DNA of 64,000 bases from positions 434,001 through 498,000 of the forward strand of contig NZ_CP104205.1 of NCBI RefSeq assembly GCF_025244665.1. Reading direction: 5' to 3'. The stretch is from Maribacter litopenaei (GTDB lineage: Bacteria > Bacteroidota > Bacteroidia > Flavobacteriales > Flavobacteriaceae). The position numbers and the translations under genes are program-made. Under the pieces are notes generated by a model. It worked only from the letters and a program-made list of their open reading frames with translations. It was not told the DNA's origin and made no database searches. The stretch's first letter is position 1; the number at the start of each line of letters is the position of its first letter. Positions 51,083 to 62,018 of the stretch are shown here, piece after piece.

Positions 51083-53580
51083 ATGAAGCACACCTATAGC
51101 ATAACTGGGATGAGCTGTAACGGTTGTAAAAACCATGTTGAAAAGGCTTTGTCCAATGTAGAAGGTGTTTCCAAGGTATCTGTGAATCCGGAAGGTGCGG
51201 AAGCTACCATTGAAATGAAGGAACATATTCCGTTGGAACGCTTTAAGAAAGCTCTTAAAGAAGATGGTGGCGGGTATGCCATCCATCCTCAAGGTTATGT
51301 TGCAAATAAAACGGAAGAAAAGAAAGCTACAGGTAGCGGAACAGGTACTTTTTATTGCCCTATGCGTTGCGAAGGGGATAAAACCTACGATACCCCTGGA
51401 GACTGTCCTGTGTGTGGAATGGATCTGGTAGAGGAACAAAGGGTTCAATCTTCGTCCGAAACGGAGTGGACCTGTCCTATGCACCCTGAAGTGGTGAAAG
51501 ACGAGCCTGGGTCTTGTCCTATTTGCGGTATGGACCTTATACCCAAAGAGCCCGATATCTCTGCCGAGGAAAAAAACTATCAAAAACTACTGAAAAAGTT
51601 TTGGATTGCCCTTGGTTTTACCTTGCCTATATTTTTGATTGCCATGAGCGATATGCTGCCAAGTCAACCCTTGTTCCGTATTATGAATCAAAAATGGTGG
51701 AATTGGGATTCAACTGGTGCTATCTGTCCCAGTGGTATTCTATGCTACCTGGATGTTCTTTGAACGCGCCTATAGAAGTATTAAGACTTGGAACCTAAAC
51801 ATGTTCACGCTCATTGGTATTGGCGCTGGAATTGCATGGGTTTTCAGTGTTTTTGGATTGCTGTTCCCCGACTTTTTTCCCGCCCAGTTTAAAACGGAAT
51901 CAGGAGCCGTTCATGTGTATTTTGAATCCGCTACTGTTATACTGACTCTAGTGCTTATGGGACAAGTATTGGAGGCCCGGGCCCATAGTAAAACAAATTC
52001 CGCCGTAAAGGAACTATTAAAGTTGGCCCCAAACAAAGCCGTGCAAATTGTGGAAGGCCAAGAGAAAATGGTGGCCATTGATAGTATTGAAATCGATGAT
52101 ATCTTAAAAGTAAAACCAGGTGAAAAAATTCCTGTGGACGGTATCATTACGGAGGGTGGGACTTCCGTGGATGAATCTATGATAACAGGGGAACCCATAC
52201 CAGTGGACAAGACCGTAAATGATACCGTAAGCAGTGGAACCATTAATGGCAACCGGACCTTTTTAATGAAGGCCCAAAAAGTTGGATCCGATACCTTGCT
52301 ATCCCAAATAATTAGCATGGTCAATGATGCTAGTAGAAGCCGTGCCCCCATCCAAAATCTAGCGGATAAAATTTCAAGCTATTTTGTACCTATCGTAGTC
52401 CTTGTTTCCGTACTGACGTTTATCGTATGGGCAGTTTGGGATCCCAATCCGGTCTATGTATATGCATTGGTCAATGCCATAGCTGTGCTCATTATCGCAT
52501 GTCCCTGTGCCCTGGGGCTGGCGACCCCCATGTCCGTTATGGTTGGAGTTGGGAAAGGGGCCCAAAACGGAATACTTATTAAAAATGCAGAGGCCTTGGA
52601 AAAAATGGATAAGGTGAACGTTCTTGTCGTTGATAAAACAGGTACGATTACGGAAGGTAAACCGACGGTAGAAAAAGTAGCTTCCTTTGATAAAACTATT
52701 TCGGACGGTGAGGTATTGGAATCAATTGCATCACTGAATAGCTCCAGTGAGCATCCTTTGGGGGCAGCAACGGTAAAGTATGCCAAGGAAAAGAATATAG
52801 GGTTGAAAAAAGTCGAAAGTTTTAATTCCGTTACCGGAAAAGGAGTAGAAGGATTCGTAGACGGCAGAAAATTAAGTTTGGGCAATGCAAAAATGATGGA
52901 GTACGCAGGTCTTGGACTTGAAAGGGAAGCCGCGTTGGAGGCGGAGAAATATCAGGATCAAGGTAAGACAGTTTCATTTTTGGCTATTGAGAATACGTTG
53001 GTCGGTTACGTAGTAATCGGTGATAAAATAAAGAGTACTAGTAAAGAGGCAGTTAAAAAGCTTCAGGAAAAGGGTATTGATGTCATCATGATGACAGGCG
53101 ATAACGAAAATACGGCAAAAGCAGTAGCAAGCGAATTGAATTTGACCGATTTTAAGGCGGGTATGCTTCCGAGAGAACAAATTGGAGGAAGTGAAAGCGC
53201 TACAGGCAAAGGGCAAAATTGTTGCGATGGCCGGTGATGGTATAAACGATGCTCCGGCACTCGCTAAGAGTGATGTGGGTATCGCCATGGGAACGGGTAC
53301 TGACGTGGCTATTGAAAGTGCCATGATGACTTTAGTGAAAGGTGACTTGCATGGAATAGTAAAGGCCTATACTTTAAGTGATGAGGTCATGAGGAACATA
53401 AAACAAAATCTTTTCTTTGCGCTAGTTTACAATACTCTAGGAATACCGATAGCGGCGGGTGTACTGTACCCGTTTTTTGGAATTCTTTTGTCTCCAATGA
53501 TTGCGGCATTGGCAATGAGTTTTAGTTCCGTTTCCGTTATAGCAAATGCACTTAGATTAAGAAGTAAAAAATCGGATTGA
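51083..53580 (+). CDS. copA: Cu(I)-exporting P1B ATPase (two shifts)
   Basis: The ~832-residue ATPase has an N-terminal HMA domain ([15 protein letters not shown]), two heavy-metal-binding modules (CPMRCEG...CPVCGMDL and CPMHPEVV...[10 protein letters not shown]), then eight membrane helices with the transport motif [10 protein letters not shown], the actuator TGEP, the phosphorylation site [28 protein letters not shown] and [14 protein letters not shown]. It pumps Cu(I) from the cytoplasm into the periplasm, where the CusCBA pump can take it. Breaks: a one-base gain near 51704-51711 ([12 protein letters not shown]) and a CCAGA-type insertion at 53169-53174 ([13 protein letters not shown]). 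Confidence 0.92.
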
Positions 53581-53584
53581 ATTT

Positions 53585-54284
53585 ATGGTTAAAAGAAAAA
53601 CTGCCATCAAGATTAGGAAAGCCCATCGGTATTTGGGAATTTTTCTTGGGATACAATTCTTGTTCTCGGATCGTTAGTGGTCTCTATTTCAGTTGGACTG
53701 ATATAGATGAGATACACGGAGATCATTTTAGAAGGACCCCTTCTGAAATTGTAGCCTTTGAGAACCTCTTTGGCTTGGATGAAATTACCAAGGATATTTC
53801 CGTTTCATCCATAGCGCTAAGAAATATTGCAGGCGAACCTTATTACTGGATCAACCATGAATTTTTGTACAATGCCAAAACGGGTGCTTTAAAAAAGGAA
53901 ATCGACGAAAAGGAGGCTTTGGGAATTGCCGCTGCCAATATGATGCCGGAATTAAAGGTTTCCCATGTAGAGCGATTGAACGAGGTGGGCACGCATAGCG
54001 AGTATAGAGGAAGACCCTTACCTGCTTTCGCCATACATTATGATCATGACGAAAATGTGATAGCGTATGTATCCATAAAAGATGGGGCCTTCCAAACACT
54101 TCGGCATAGGGATTGGCGTTGGTTCGATTTTCTTTGGATGACACATACCATGGATTATGAGGGAAGGGATGATTTTAATACCCTAGTGCTAAGAGCCTTC
54201 TCCCTATTGGGGTTGATAACAGTCCTTAGTGGTTTTTTACTTTGGTTTACAAGTTCTCCAACCGTAAGAAAAATTAGAAAATAG
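53585..54284 (+). CDS. PepSY-domain membrane protein (one shift)
   Basis: The ~233-residue protein starts MVKRKTAIKIRKAHRYLGIFLGIQ, which is typical of PepSY-associated membrane proteins. It has an N-terminal helix, a PepSY-like extracytoplasmic domain (EALGIAAANMMPELKVSHVERL) and a C-terminal helix (AFSLLGLITVLSGFLLWF). The motif FLWMTHTMDYEGRDDFN precedes the last helix. A CCAGA-type insertion at 53664-53669 changes FLFW to a stop. It lies 4 bases after copA, inside the copper cluster; it might move electrons or assist metal reduction, but this is not established. Confidence 0.8.
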
Positions 54285-54315
54285 TGCATATTTAGATAAC
54301 TTAATCAAAATAATC

Positions 54316-56033
54316 ATGAATAAAAATGTGATTTATATTGTAATCGCTCTCATTATAGGAGTTGTAGTGGGAGGGTTCATATTTGGAAGTTTCATGGTGG
54401 AAACTGATAGTGGTGATTTAGTACATGAACATTCAGAAGAATCTGGGCAAATGTGGACCTGCTCCATGCACCCTCAGATAATGCAACCGGAACCGGGTGA
54501 TTGTCCTATATGTGGTATGGATTTGATTCCTGCGAAATCTGATGGAGAGGGTTTTGCCCTAAATGAAATCAAGATGACCGAAAATGCCATGGCCTTGGCC
54601 AACATAGGTACCACTGTCATTGGAGAAGGGAATTCCGGCGAAGGACAAAAAATCACATTATCAGGTCAGATTAAGGTCAATGAGGAAGCAGAGGCGGTTC
54701 AATCCAGTTATTTTGATGGCCGTTTGGAACAATTGAACATTTCTTATGAAGGGCAAGAAGTAAACAAGGGGGCTCTTTTGGCAACCATTTATGCGCCTAA
54801 CCTGGTGGCGGCACAACAGGAATTGATAAGCTCCTTATCCTTAAAGGAATCGCAACCGGCGCTTTATGAAGCGGTAAGAAAGAAATTGAAATTATGGAAA
54901 CTAACCGATAATCAAATAATTGCCATTGAAAAGAGTCAAAAGGTTCAGGAATATTTTCCAATATATGCTACGGTTTCGGAACCGTTGCCGAAAAAATGGT
55001 TTCAGAGGGGGACTATGTAAAACAAGGGCAACCCCTTTTGAAATTGGCGAATTTGAATTCGGTTTGGGCAGAATTTGATGTTTATGAAAATCAGATAGCC
55101 TCCTTAAAGAAAGGCCAAAAAATTACCATGTTCAGCAATGCATATCCAAATAAGGAATTTGAGGCTGCCATTAGTTTTATTGACCCTATCCTTAACGAGC
55201 AATCTCGAACAGTGGCCATGAGGGCCACTATTAAAAATAGCGATGGAATATTAAAACCCGGGATGTTTATGAGGGGTGAGATTCAAAACAATTCCGAGAG
55301 TTCATCCATTTTAAACGTTCCATCCGCTGCAGTACTATGGACGGGTGAACGCTCCATAGTATACATAAAAGTGAATCCCAATGCCCCCGTTTTTGAAATG
55401 AGGGAGGTTGTGCTTGGTAATAGGATTGGTGATTATTATGAAGTGCTTTCAGGTCTTCAAATTGGCGACGAAGTGGTTACAAATGGTACTTTCACTATCG
55501 ATGCGGCCGCTCAGTTACAGGGTAAAAGATTCATGATGAATGAAGATACGAAACTTGAAGCCAGCTCAGAAAATATGGTGGATATGAAACTCAAATTCCC
55601 AACCTCTTTTCAAAAGGATTTTAAGGATATATTGCCGCTATATTTAGATATTAAGAACGCTTTAGTGGAAAGTAATAAGGATGAAGTCAGCCTAGAGTCG
55701 CGGAAATTATTAGTACAATTAAACGCAATTGATATCGATGGTTTGGGCAACATGGAAAAGGAGCATATTAGTAATATAGTTGAAAGGGTCAAAAATATCG
55801 CCAGTGCCAAGGACATTGAAAACCAACGTGATAATTTTGTAATCCTTAACGAGAATATTGTTCCTGTGGCCATGAACATGAATGACCTGAGTACCCCTGT
55901 TTTTGTTCAAAAATGCCCTATGGCCAATGATAATAAAGGAGCTTTTTGGTTGAGTATGGAAAAGGAAATCCGCAATCCGTATTATGGTGCTGAAATGCTT
56001 ACCTGCGGAAGCATCGTTGATTCGATTCGATAA
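54316..56033 (+). CDS. cusB: CusB-type periplasmic adaptor fused to a DUF3347 domain (one shift)
   Basis: This ~572-residue membrane-fusion protein links CusA with the outer-membrane channel. Parts: an N-terminal anchor (VIYIVIALIIGVVVGGFIFG), a heavy-metal-binding module ([24 protein letters not shown]), barrel-sandwich and helical regions (QLNISYEGQEVNKGALLATIYAPNLVAAQQEL; VSEGDYVKQGQPLLKLANLNSVWAEFDVYE), a beta domain (VPSAAVLWTGERSIVYIK), and a C-terminal DUF3347 domain with CPMANDNKGAFWLSM...MLTCG. A one-base loss at 54975-54978 (TCTGGAA read as TCGGAA) separates ATVSG from TVAEKMVSEG. It is the last gene of the copper cluster. Confidence 0.9.
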
Positions 56034-56599
56034 ATATTTCCAAATTATATCATTTCAATATTAAGAGCAAGTGCCTCCTAAAGGGGTAAAACTCTTCAAT
56101 TTCATCTATTTTATATTTACTTAGGATGCTCTAGTCCTATCAAATTTTGTAAGGAATAATTAATAATTAATTGAAACTACTACATAATCCTAATGTTTGC
56201 TCTTTTGATTTTGAGATATAAAATTGTCTTGATTCCTTGAATGTTTTCTTGTGGTATCAATCAGTTAATTTTTTAGAAATCTGCGGATAATAGTTAAATA
56301 TTTATTAAATTTTGCGAAATATTTAATAAATAACAGTGTGAATTACACACTTGTCAATAGTTGATTCGATAGGTAATGAATTGCCGGATTCAGTTAAAAA
56401 AACTTAAAATTCATGAATTTGATAGTTCTTAAGGGTGTTAATTTGCAAGAGTTTAATTCTGTTAAGGTAGTTTTAAGAAATGAAAAAAAATTAACATAAA
56501 ATTTGGTTGCCCGGTATATCGGAAATATGCTTGGTTACACTTTGAAAATAATTCATTTTAACTAACAACAATCAATATTAACTTAAACCTAATTTTTTT
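56034..56599 (+). promoter_or_regulatory. Long AT-rich leader upstream of susC
   Basis: The 566 bases contain no supported gene. Structures seen: an inverted repeat with arms TATTTATTAAAT and ATTTAATAAATA (56299-56310 and 56321-56332), a short palindrome AAATTCATGAATTT (56407-56420), and TTAGGATGCTCT (56118-56129), which recurs upstream of the TPR-AraC gene. No clean TAnnTTTG box was found. A long leader suggests regulated expression of susC. Confidence 0.5.
56299..56332. repeat. AT-rich inverted repeat upstream of susC
   Basis: Twelve-base arms TATTTATTAAAT and ATTTAATAAATA flank TTTGCGAAAT, where TTT/AAA can extend the stem. It lies ~270 bases before the susC ATG; it could be an operator or a transcript hairpin. 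Confidence 0.55.
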
Positions 56600-59500
56600 A
56601 TGAAGAGTACATTCTTAAAGGGTCTTTTGCTTTTTGGAGCGTTTTTATGCTTTGGACTGGTAAAAGCTCAAACCGTAACGGGTACAGTTTCAGACCGAGA
56701 CCGATCCATTGCCCGGTGCCAGTGTTTTAATTAAGGGTACTACTACAGGTACCCAAACGGATTTTGACGGTAATTATACATTGGACAACGTAGATGACAA
56801 CGCTACCTTGGTATTTAGTTACATCGGTTTTAAGACACTTGAAGTTGCCGTGAATGGCCAATCAACTATTGATGTAACCATGGAAGAGGATGCCAGTAAA
56901 TTGGATGAAGTAGTTGTCACTGGGTATGGATCACAGGCCAAAAAGGATTTGACCGGTTCAGTATCCGTAGTGGATACGGAAGAACTTTTGGCTGTTCCTG
57001 CAACTACATTTGCCCAACAACTTCAAGGTAGGGCCGCTGGTGTTAGTATTATCAACGATGCCAGGCCTGGAGGTGAAGCAACGGTGAGAATTCGTGGTTT
57101 CGGTACAGTTGGTAACAATGCACCATTATACATCATTGATGGTGTTCCTACACAGGCGCAGGCGAACTTAAACCCAAATGACATAGAATCCCTTCAAATT
57201 CTAAAGGATGCCTCTGCTGCATCCATTTATGGTTCAAGGGCGGCAAACGGGGTTATCATTATTACGACCAAAAAAGGGAAAATGGGAAAACCAACAATCT
57301 CCTATAACTCATTTTATGGGATAGGTTCTCCTGAAAAGGATCCGAGAGGCTTTAAACGCTCGGGAACTAGGTGAGTATCTTTATTTAGCAGACCTTTACG
57401 CCGGAAAAACACCAAGCCATGGACAGTATACATTTGGGCCCAATGGCGAAGTTACCATTCCAGATTATGTGTTTCCTAGTGGTGCCAACGAAGGTGATGC
57501 AGGTACCGATCCAAGTTTGTACGCCTTAGAAGAAGGCAATATATATGCCATTACACGTTCCGCTGATACGGATTGGTGGGACGCGGTTACACGTTCTGCA
57601 CCTGTACAACAACATAATATATCAGCCTCCGGTGCTACGGAAAATGCAAGATATGCATTTACCTTAGGATATTTTGAGCAGGACTATTTGGTGAAATTTG
57701 CGAGTTATAATAGGGTTTCTTTGAGGGCAAATACGGAATTCAAGGCTATAGATGGAAAGTTGACGATTGGTGAGAATTTCACTGCCTCATTTGATAATCA
57801 GAAGGGTAACTTCCAAAATGACCAAGAACAAAATGCAGTTTCCGCAGCTTACAAGCACCATCCACTGCTTCCAATTTACGATATTGCTGGAAATTTTGCA
57901 GGTAGTAGGGGAGCCAATTTAGGAAACAATTTTAACCCTTATGCCGTTTTGGCAAGAGATCAGGATGATAGAACATACAGGTTGCGTCTTTTGGGGAATG
58001 TATTTGCCAATTACGCCATTACTCCAAATCTAAGTATTCGTTCCAGTTTTGGTGCAGACGTAAGAGCACAAAGAAATAGGGATTTGGGCAGGCCCCAACC
58101 TGAATATGTAGAAGGAAACTTTATCAATAGTTCAACCGCAAGGGAGGAATATGAGTATCAATGGACATGGACCAATAGTTTGGAATACACAAAAACCTTC
58201 AATGAGGTTCATAATTTCAAAGCCTTTGTGGGTGTTGAGAGTATACAGCAATTTGAGGAAAGATTTGGTGCTTCAAGGCAGCGTTTTGCTTTTGAAACGA
58301 CAAATATCCTGAGTTATTTGGACTTAGGAAACGCCACTACATCCACTAATTATGGGTTTGTTGAACAAGATTATTCCTTATGATCCCAATTTGGAAGATT
58401 GGATTACGATTATGATGGTAAATATCTAGCGCAGGTAACTTTGAGAAATGACTCATCTTCTAGATTTCAATCGGCTTCTCGAAGTGCTGTATTCCCGGCA
58501 TTTAGTTTAGGATGGAGGGTTTCTGATGAAAAGTTTATGGACAATGTGGGATGGATTGATGACTTTAAGATTAGGTATGGCTGGGGTCAAACAGGTAATC
58601 AACAGATCGGTGATTACAATGCCTTTACTACTTATCAATCCAATATAGGAACTGGCGGTTATCCAATAGACGGTAACCCCTCTTCGCCGGCTATTGGTTT
58701 TCAAACACAAGCATTTGGTAACCCAAACGCAAAATGGGAAACAACTACAACTAACAACATTGGTTTTGACCTTAATATGTTGCAAAACAGGTTGACTTTC
58801 TCTTTAGATGCATACAGTAGGGTTACAACCGATATGTTGTTCCAAATTCCTCCAACATATACTGCAGGACAGGCGGAAGCCCCAAGATTCAATGTAGGTG
58901 GTATTACCAATAAGGGGGTGGAATTTAATTTAGGGTTTAGTGATCGAAAAGGCGATTTCGGATATAGTGTGAATACAAACTTCACACATTACACAAACAA
59001 TGTGGACAAACTTGATGATAACCCATCCACTCGTTTCCTAGGCGGATCCGGAAGGGTTCCGTCATTGACAGTTACCCAAGCAGGTTCACCCCTTTCCTCT
59101 TTCTTCGGTTTTAAGACCGTTGGAATTTTTCAATCCCAAGCGGAAGCAGATGCTTGGCCGGAGTATGGGTCTTATAATGCTCCTGGTAAGTTAAAGGTGG
59201 CTGATATAAATGGTGATGGTGTAATCAATGATGATGACAGGACGGTCATTGGTAACCCTCATCCAGATTTTGTATATGGTATAAACATAGACCTTACCTA
59301 TAAAAATTTGGCTTTGAACATTTTTGGTAATGGCTCCCAAGGAAATGACATTTACAACTATGTAAGGTATTTTGCAGATTTTAACACTTTTCAGGGTAAT
59401 CGCTCAAGAAGAGCCTTGTACGGTGCTTGGCAACCTACAAACCCTCAAGCAGACCCAAGTACATGGGTAGCTGCAAATCCAGGTGCTACCGTGCCTATTA

Positions 59501-59799
59501 TGGACGCCAACGACCAGGTAAGTAGCCGTCCATCATCCTACTTTGTTGAAGATGGTAGTTATTTTAGAATTAAGAATGTTCAGCTTACGTATAATTTTGG
59601 TGAAAACTTATTGGATGCTATTCCTGGAATTTCAAGAGCTTCGGTTTATATCCAGGGTCAGAACTTGGCTACATGGACAAAATATTCAGGGTTGAATCCT
59701 GAAATCCAAACACCAAATAGTATAGATATAGGTTACGATGGAGGGTTCATGCCCGTTGCAAGAACTTTTCTTTTGGGACTTAATGTAACTTTAAATTAA
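56600..59799 (+). CDS. SusC/RagA-type TonB-dependent receptor (three breaks)
   Basis: The ~1066-residue outer-membrane importer has a signal peptide (MKSTFLKGLLLFGAFLCFGLVKAQ), a carboxypeptidase-like domain (PLPGASVLIKGTTTGTQTDFDGNY), a TonB box region (LDEVVVTGYGSQAKKDLTGSVSVV), a plug (RIRGFGTVGNNAPLYIIDGVP, SAASIYGSRAANGVIIITTKKG) and a large barrel. With SusD it forms the pedal-bin uptake complex for glycans or peptides. Breaks: insertions at 56695-56700 and 57342-57347, both CCAGA-type, and an in-frame TGA at 58381-58383 in DYSL-x-SQFGRLDYDYDG. Confidence 0.92.
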
Positions 59800-59824
59800 A
59801 AAAATTATGTTAGATACAAGTATT

Positions 59825-61578
59825 ATGAAAAAGAGGAATTTTATACTAGGGATCTTGCTCGCCATGTTGATTTTGGTGATTGGCTGTAGTGATGATTATT
59901 TGAATAGGGAGCCAGAAGGCCGTTTTAGCGAAAGTGATGTAGCCACTGCGGACGGTGTTGAAGGCCTTCTTATAGCGGCTTATACAATGGTCCTGGAGGC
60001 GGACTTACTGGTCAAACTTGGCATAATGACATTCATAGCTGGGTATTCAATATAGCGTCTGATGATGCTCTAAAGGGAACGGATGCAGGTGATCAACCTG
60101 AACAGTCGTTTATAGAAGCTTACGATTTTCAGGCATTTAATGTACACATACGCGATAAATGGAGGGGATTATACAAAGGTGTTGCGGCTGCCAATAATGT
60201 AATTAATACGTTGGCTCTCGTTGAGGAAGGTATACCTGACGCCGGAAGGGAACAAATCATTGCGGAAGCACGATTTTTGAGAGGTCTTTTTCATTTTGAA
60301 GCTAGAAAAATGTGGCGCTCACCTGTCTATATTAGTGATGAGAATTTTGTTCTCAATGATTTGGAGAGTACCAAAATTCCAAATGACCGTGAAATATGGC
60401 CATTTATTGAGGCAGACTTTGAAGCTGCAGCGTCTGTGTTACCTGCTGAGCAAGGTCAAGTTGGTAGACCAACAAGTTGGGCTGCGAAGGCATTTTTGGG
60501 AAAAGCAAAAATGTATCAAGGATGGGATGCAAATGGTTCTGCTAATACTTCAAAATTGCAAGAAGCGAAAACTATCTTTGATGACATAATTAACAATGGA
60601 CCTTTTCAGTTAATGGAGAAATTCGAAGACAATTTTTTGGTTGCCACTCGTAACAATGCGGAATCAATTTTTGAAGTTCAATATGCCATCAACAGTGCTA
60701 CAGGTGATGCAGCTAATAGGGGTATTGGTTTGGCTCATCCCTATACAGACCCTTGGGGTTGTTGTGGATTTTACCAAGCATCGCAAAACTTGGTGAATGC
60801 TTATCAAACTGAAAATGGACTACCTTTATTGGATACATTCGATGACACGGATGTTTCCGCGGATACCAATCCTGACGGTTCTTCAGTCGTTACGACTACG
60901 TTAGATCCAAGATTGGACCATACGGTAGGTAGACCTGGAATACTTTACAAGGGATTCAAAATTTATCAGACTGATTTTGTAAGAGACCTATCTTATGCAG
61001 GATCGTTTTTCTCTATGAAACACGTAGCAGAGCCTGAGTTCTTTGGTCAAGGAGGTTGGGGTAACTTATCCGCCAATAACTACAGGATTATGAGGTTGGA
61101 TATGATTTACCTATGGCTTGCAGAGGCAGAAGTAGAATTAGGTAATTTAGAAAGGGCTAGAGAGCTTGTTAACATAATTAGGACTAGGGCGGCCAATCCG
61201 GATGGTTTTGTTCCAAGTGCGATACAAGGAGCCGAGCGGAATGACTTTACTATTGAAGAAGGAGTTCCTGCGGCGAATTATGATATAGCTACCTATGATA
61301 CCCCTTGGACAGATCAGGATGTAGCAAGAAAAGCTGTGCGCTTTGAGTCTCGTTTGGAGTTTGCGTTAGAAGGACATAGGTTTTTTGACCTTCAACGCTG
61401 GGGAATATCAGCGGAAGTGTTGAATGCTTACATCGCAAGCGAGTCGGAACATCGTTCATATCTACAAGGCCGTTCCTTTACAGAAGGTAAGCACGAGTTC
61501 TTTCCAATACCTTTGGAGGCCATAGATCGTTCTGCTTTGGATGGACAGCCAACATTGACCCAAGACCCGGCCTATTAA
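59825..61578 (+). CDS. SusD/RagB-family surface lipoprotein (one shift)
   Basis: The ~584-residue protein covers the SusC channel and binds the ligand. Lipoprotein signal MKKRNFILGILLAMLILVIGCSDDYLN from ATG 59825 (preferred over 59807). SusD features: ADGVEGLLIAAYTMV, VHIRDKWRGLYKGVAAANNVINTL, AEARFLRGLFHFEARKMW, WAAKAFLGKAKMYQGW, MRLDMIYLWLAEAEVELG and RFESRLEFALEGHRFFDLQRWG. A one-base loss near 59994-59999 interrupts GGGLTGQTWHNDIHSW. It starts 25 bases after susC and is followed by a strong terminator. Ligand unknown; no glycosidase or protease gene lies beside the pair. Confidence 0.9.
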
Positions 61579-61600
61579 TAACCATTTATTATAATTAAAT

Positions 61601-61637
61601 AAAGCCTGGAAGATTATTCTTCCGGGCTTTTCTTTTT
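61601..61637 (+). terminator. Rho-independent terminator after susD
   Basis: The stem AAAGCCTGGAAGA/TCTTCCGGGCTTT (one G-U pair) with loop TTAT is followed by a T-rich stretch, 23 bases after the susD stop. Confidence 0.88.
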
Positions 61638-61832
61638 GTAGTTTAATCTAGATATCTGTTTTGATGATAGAATTAACAACGAATAGCCTGCTTGCTTTAA
61701 GAAAAATCCTTTTTCTTTTGGATAATTTGAAGACTCAGGTCAAATTGTTTTCAAATTCTTGTAAAGTTTGATATGGGTGTATTGATTGCATTTCTAGTTA
61801 GAATGGCACTATCAATTAAGAATTTAAGATAT

Positions 61833-61860
61833 TCTTGTAAAATTCATGAATTTTACAAGA
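61833..61860. repeat. 28-bp perfect palindrome
   Basis: Both halves are exact complements with no spacer: TCTTGTAAAATTCA, then its reverse complement TGAATTTTACAAGA. The core AAATTCATGAATTT also occurs upstream of susC at 56407-56420. It is not followed by a T run, so an operator or structural site is more likely than a terminator. Confidence 0.75.
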
Positions 61861-61960
61861 TTTGATCTTTATTACTAAGTAAACGACTGATTTTTAACGT
61901 AACTTGTTTGAGTAGTAAGGGCTACAAAATTGTTAGAGTTAGTTTATTTAATTTCAAAAA

Positions 61961-61992
61961 AAAGGTAGTATAGGTTCCCATACTACCTTTTT
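61961..61992 (-). terminator. Terminator of the TPR-AraC gene
   Basis: The stem AAAGGTAGTATAGG/CCATACTACCTTT, read from the minus strand, is followed by a T run; it lies 27 bases after that gene's stop. Confidence 0.8.
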
Positions 61993-62018
61993 CTATTATT
62001 ATAATCATAGAAATATCT

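Larger units (their letters stand above)
61638..62018. other. Convergent spacer between susD and the TPR-AraC gene
   Basis: No gene is supported. It holds a 28-bp perfect palindrome (61833-61860) and, at its right end, a terminator for the minus-strand gene. Confidence 0.5.

Noticed and set aside
52374-52885. Open frames on the strand opposite copA (also antisense frames in tamB and tamL)
   Set aside because: They mirror well-supported coding regions, have no homology pattern or sensible composition, and reflect codon bias of the sense strand.
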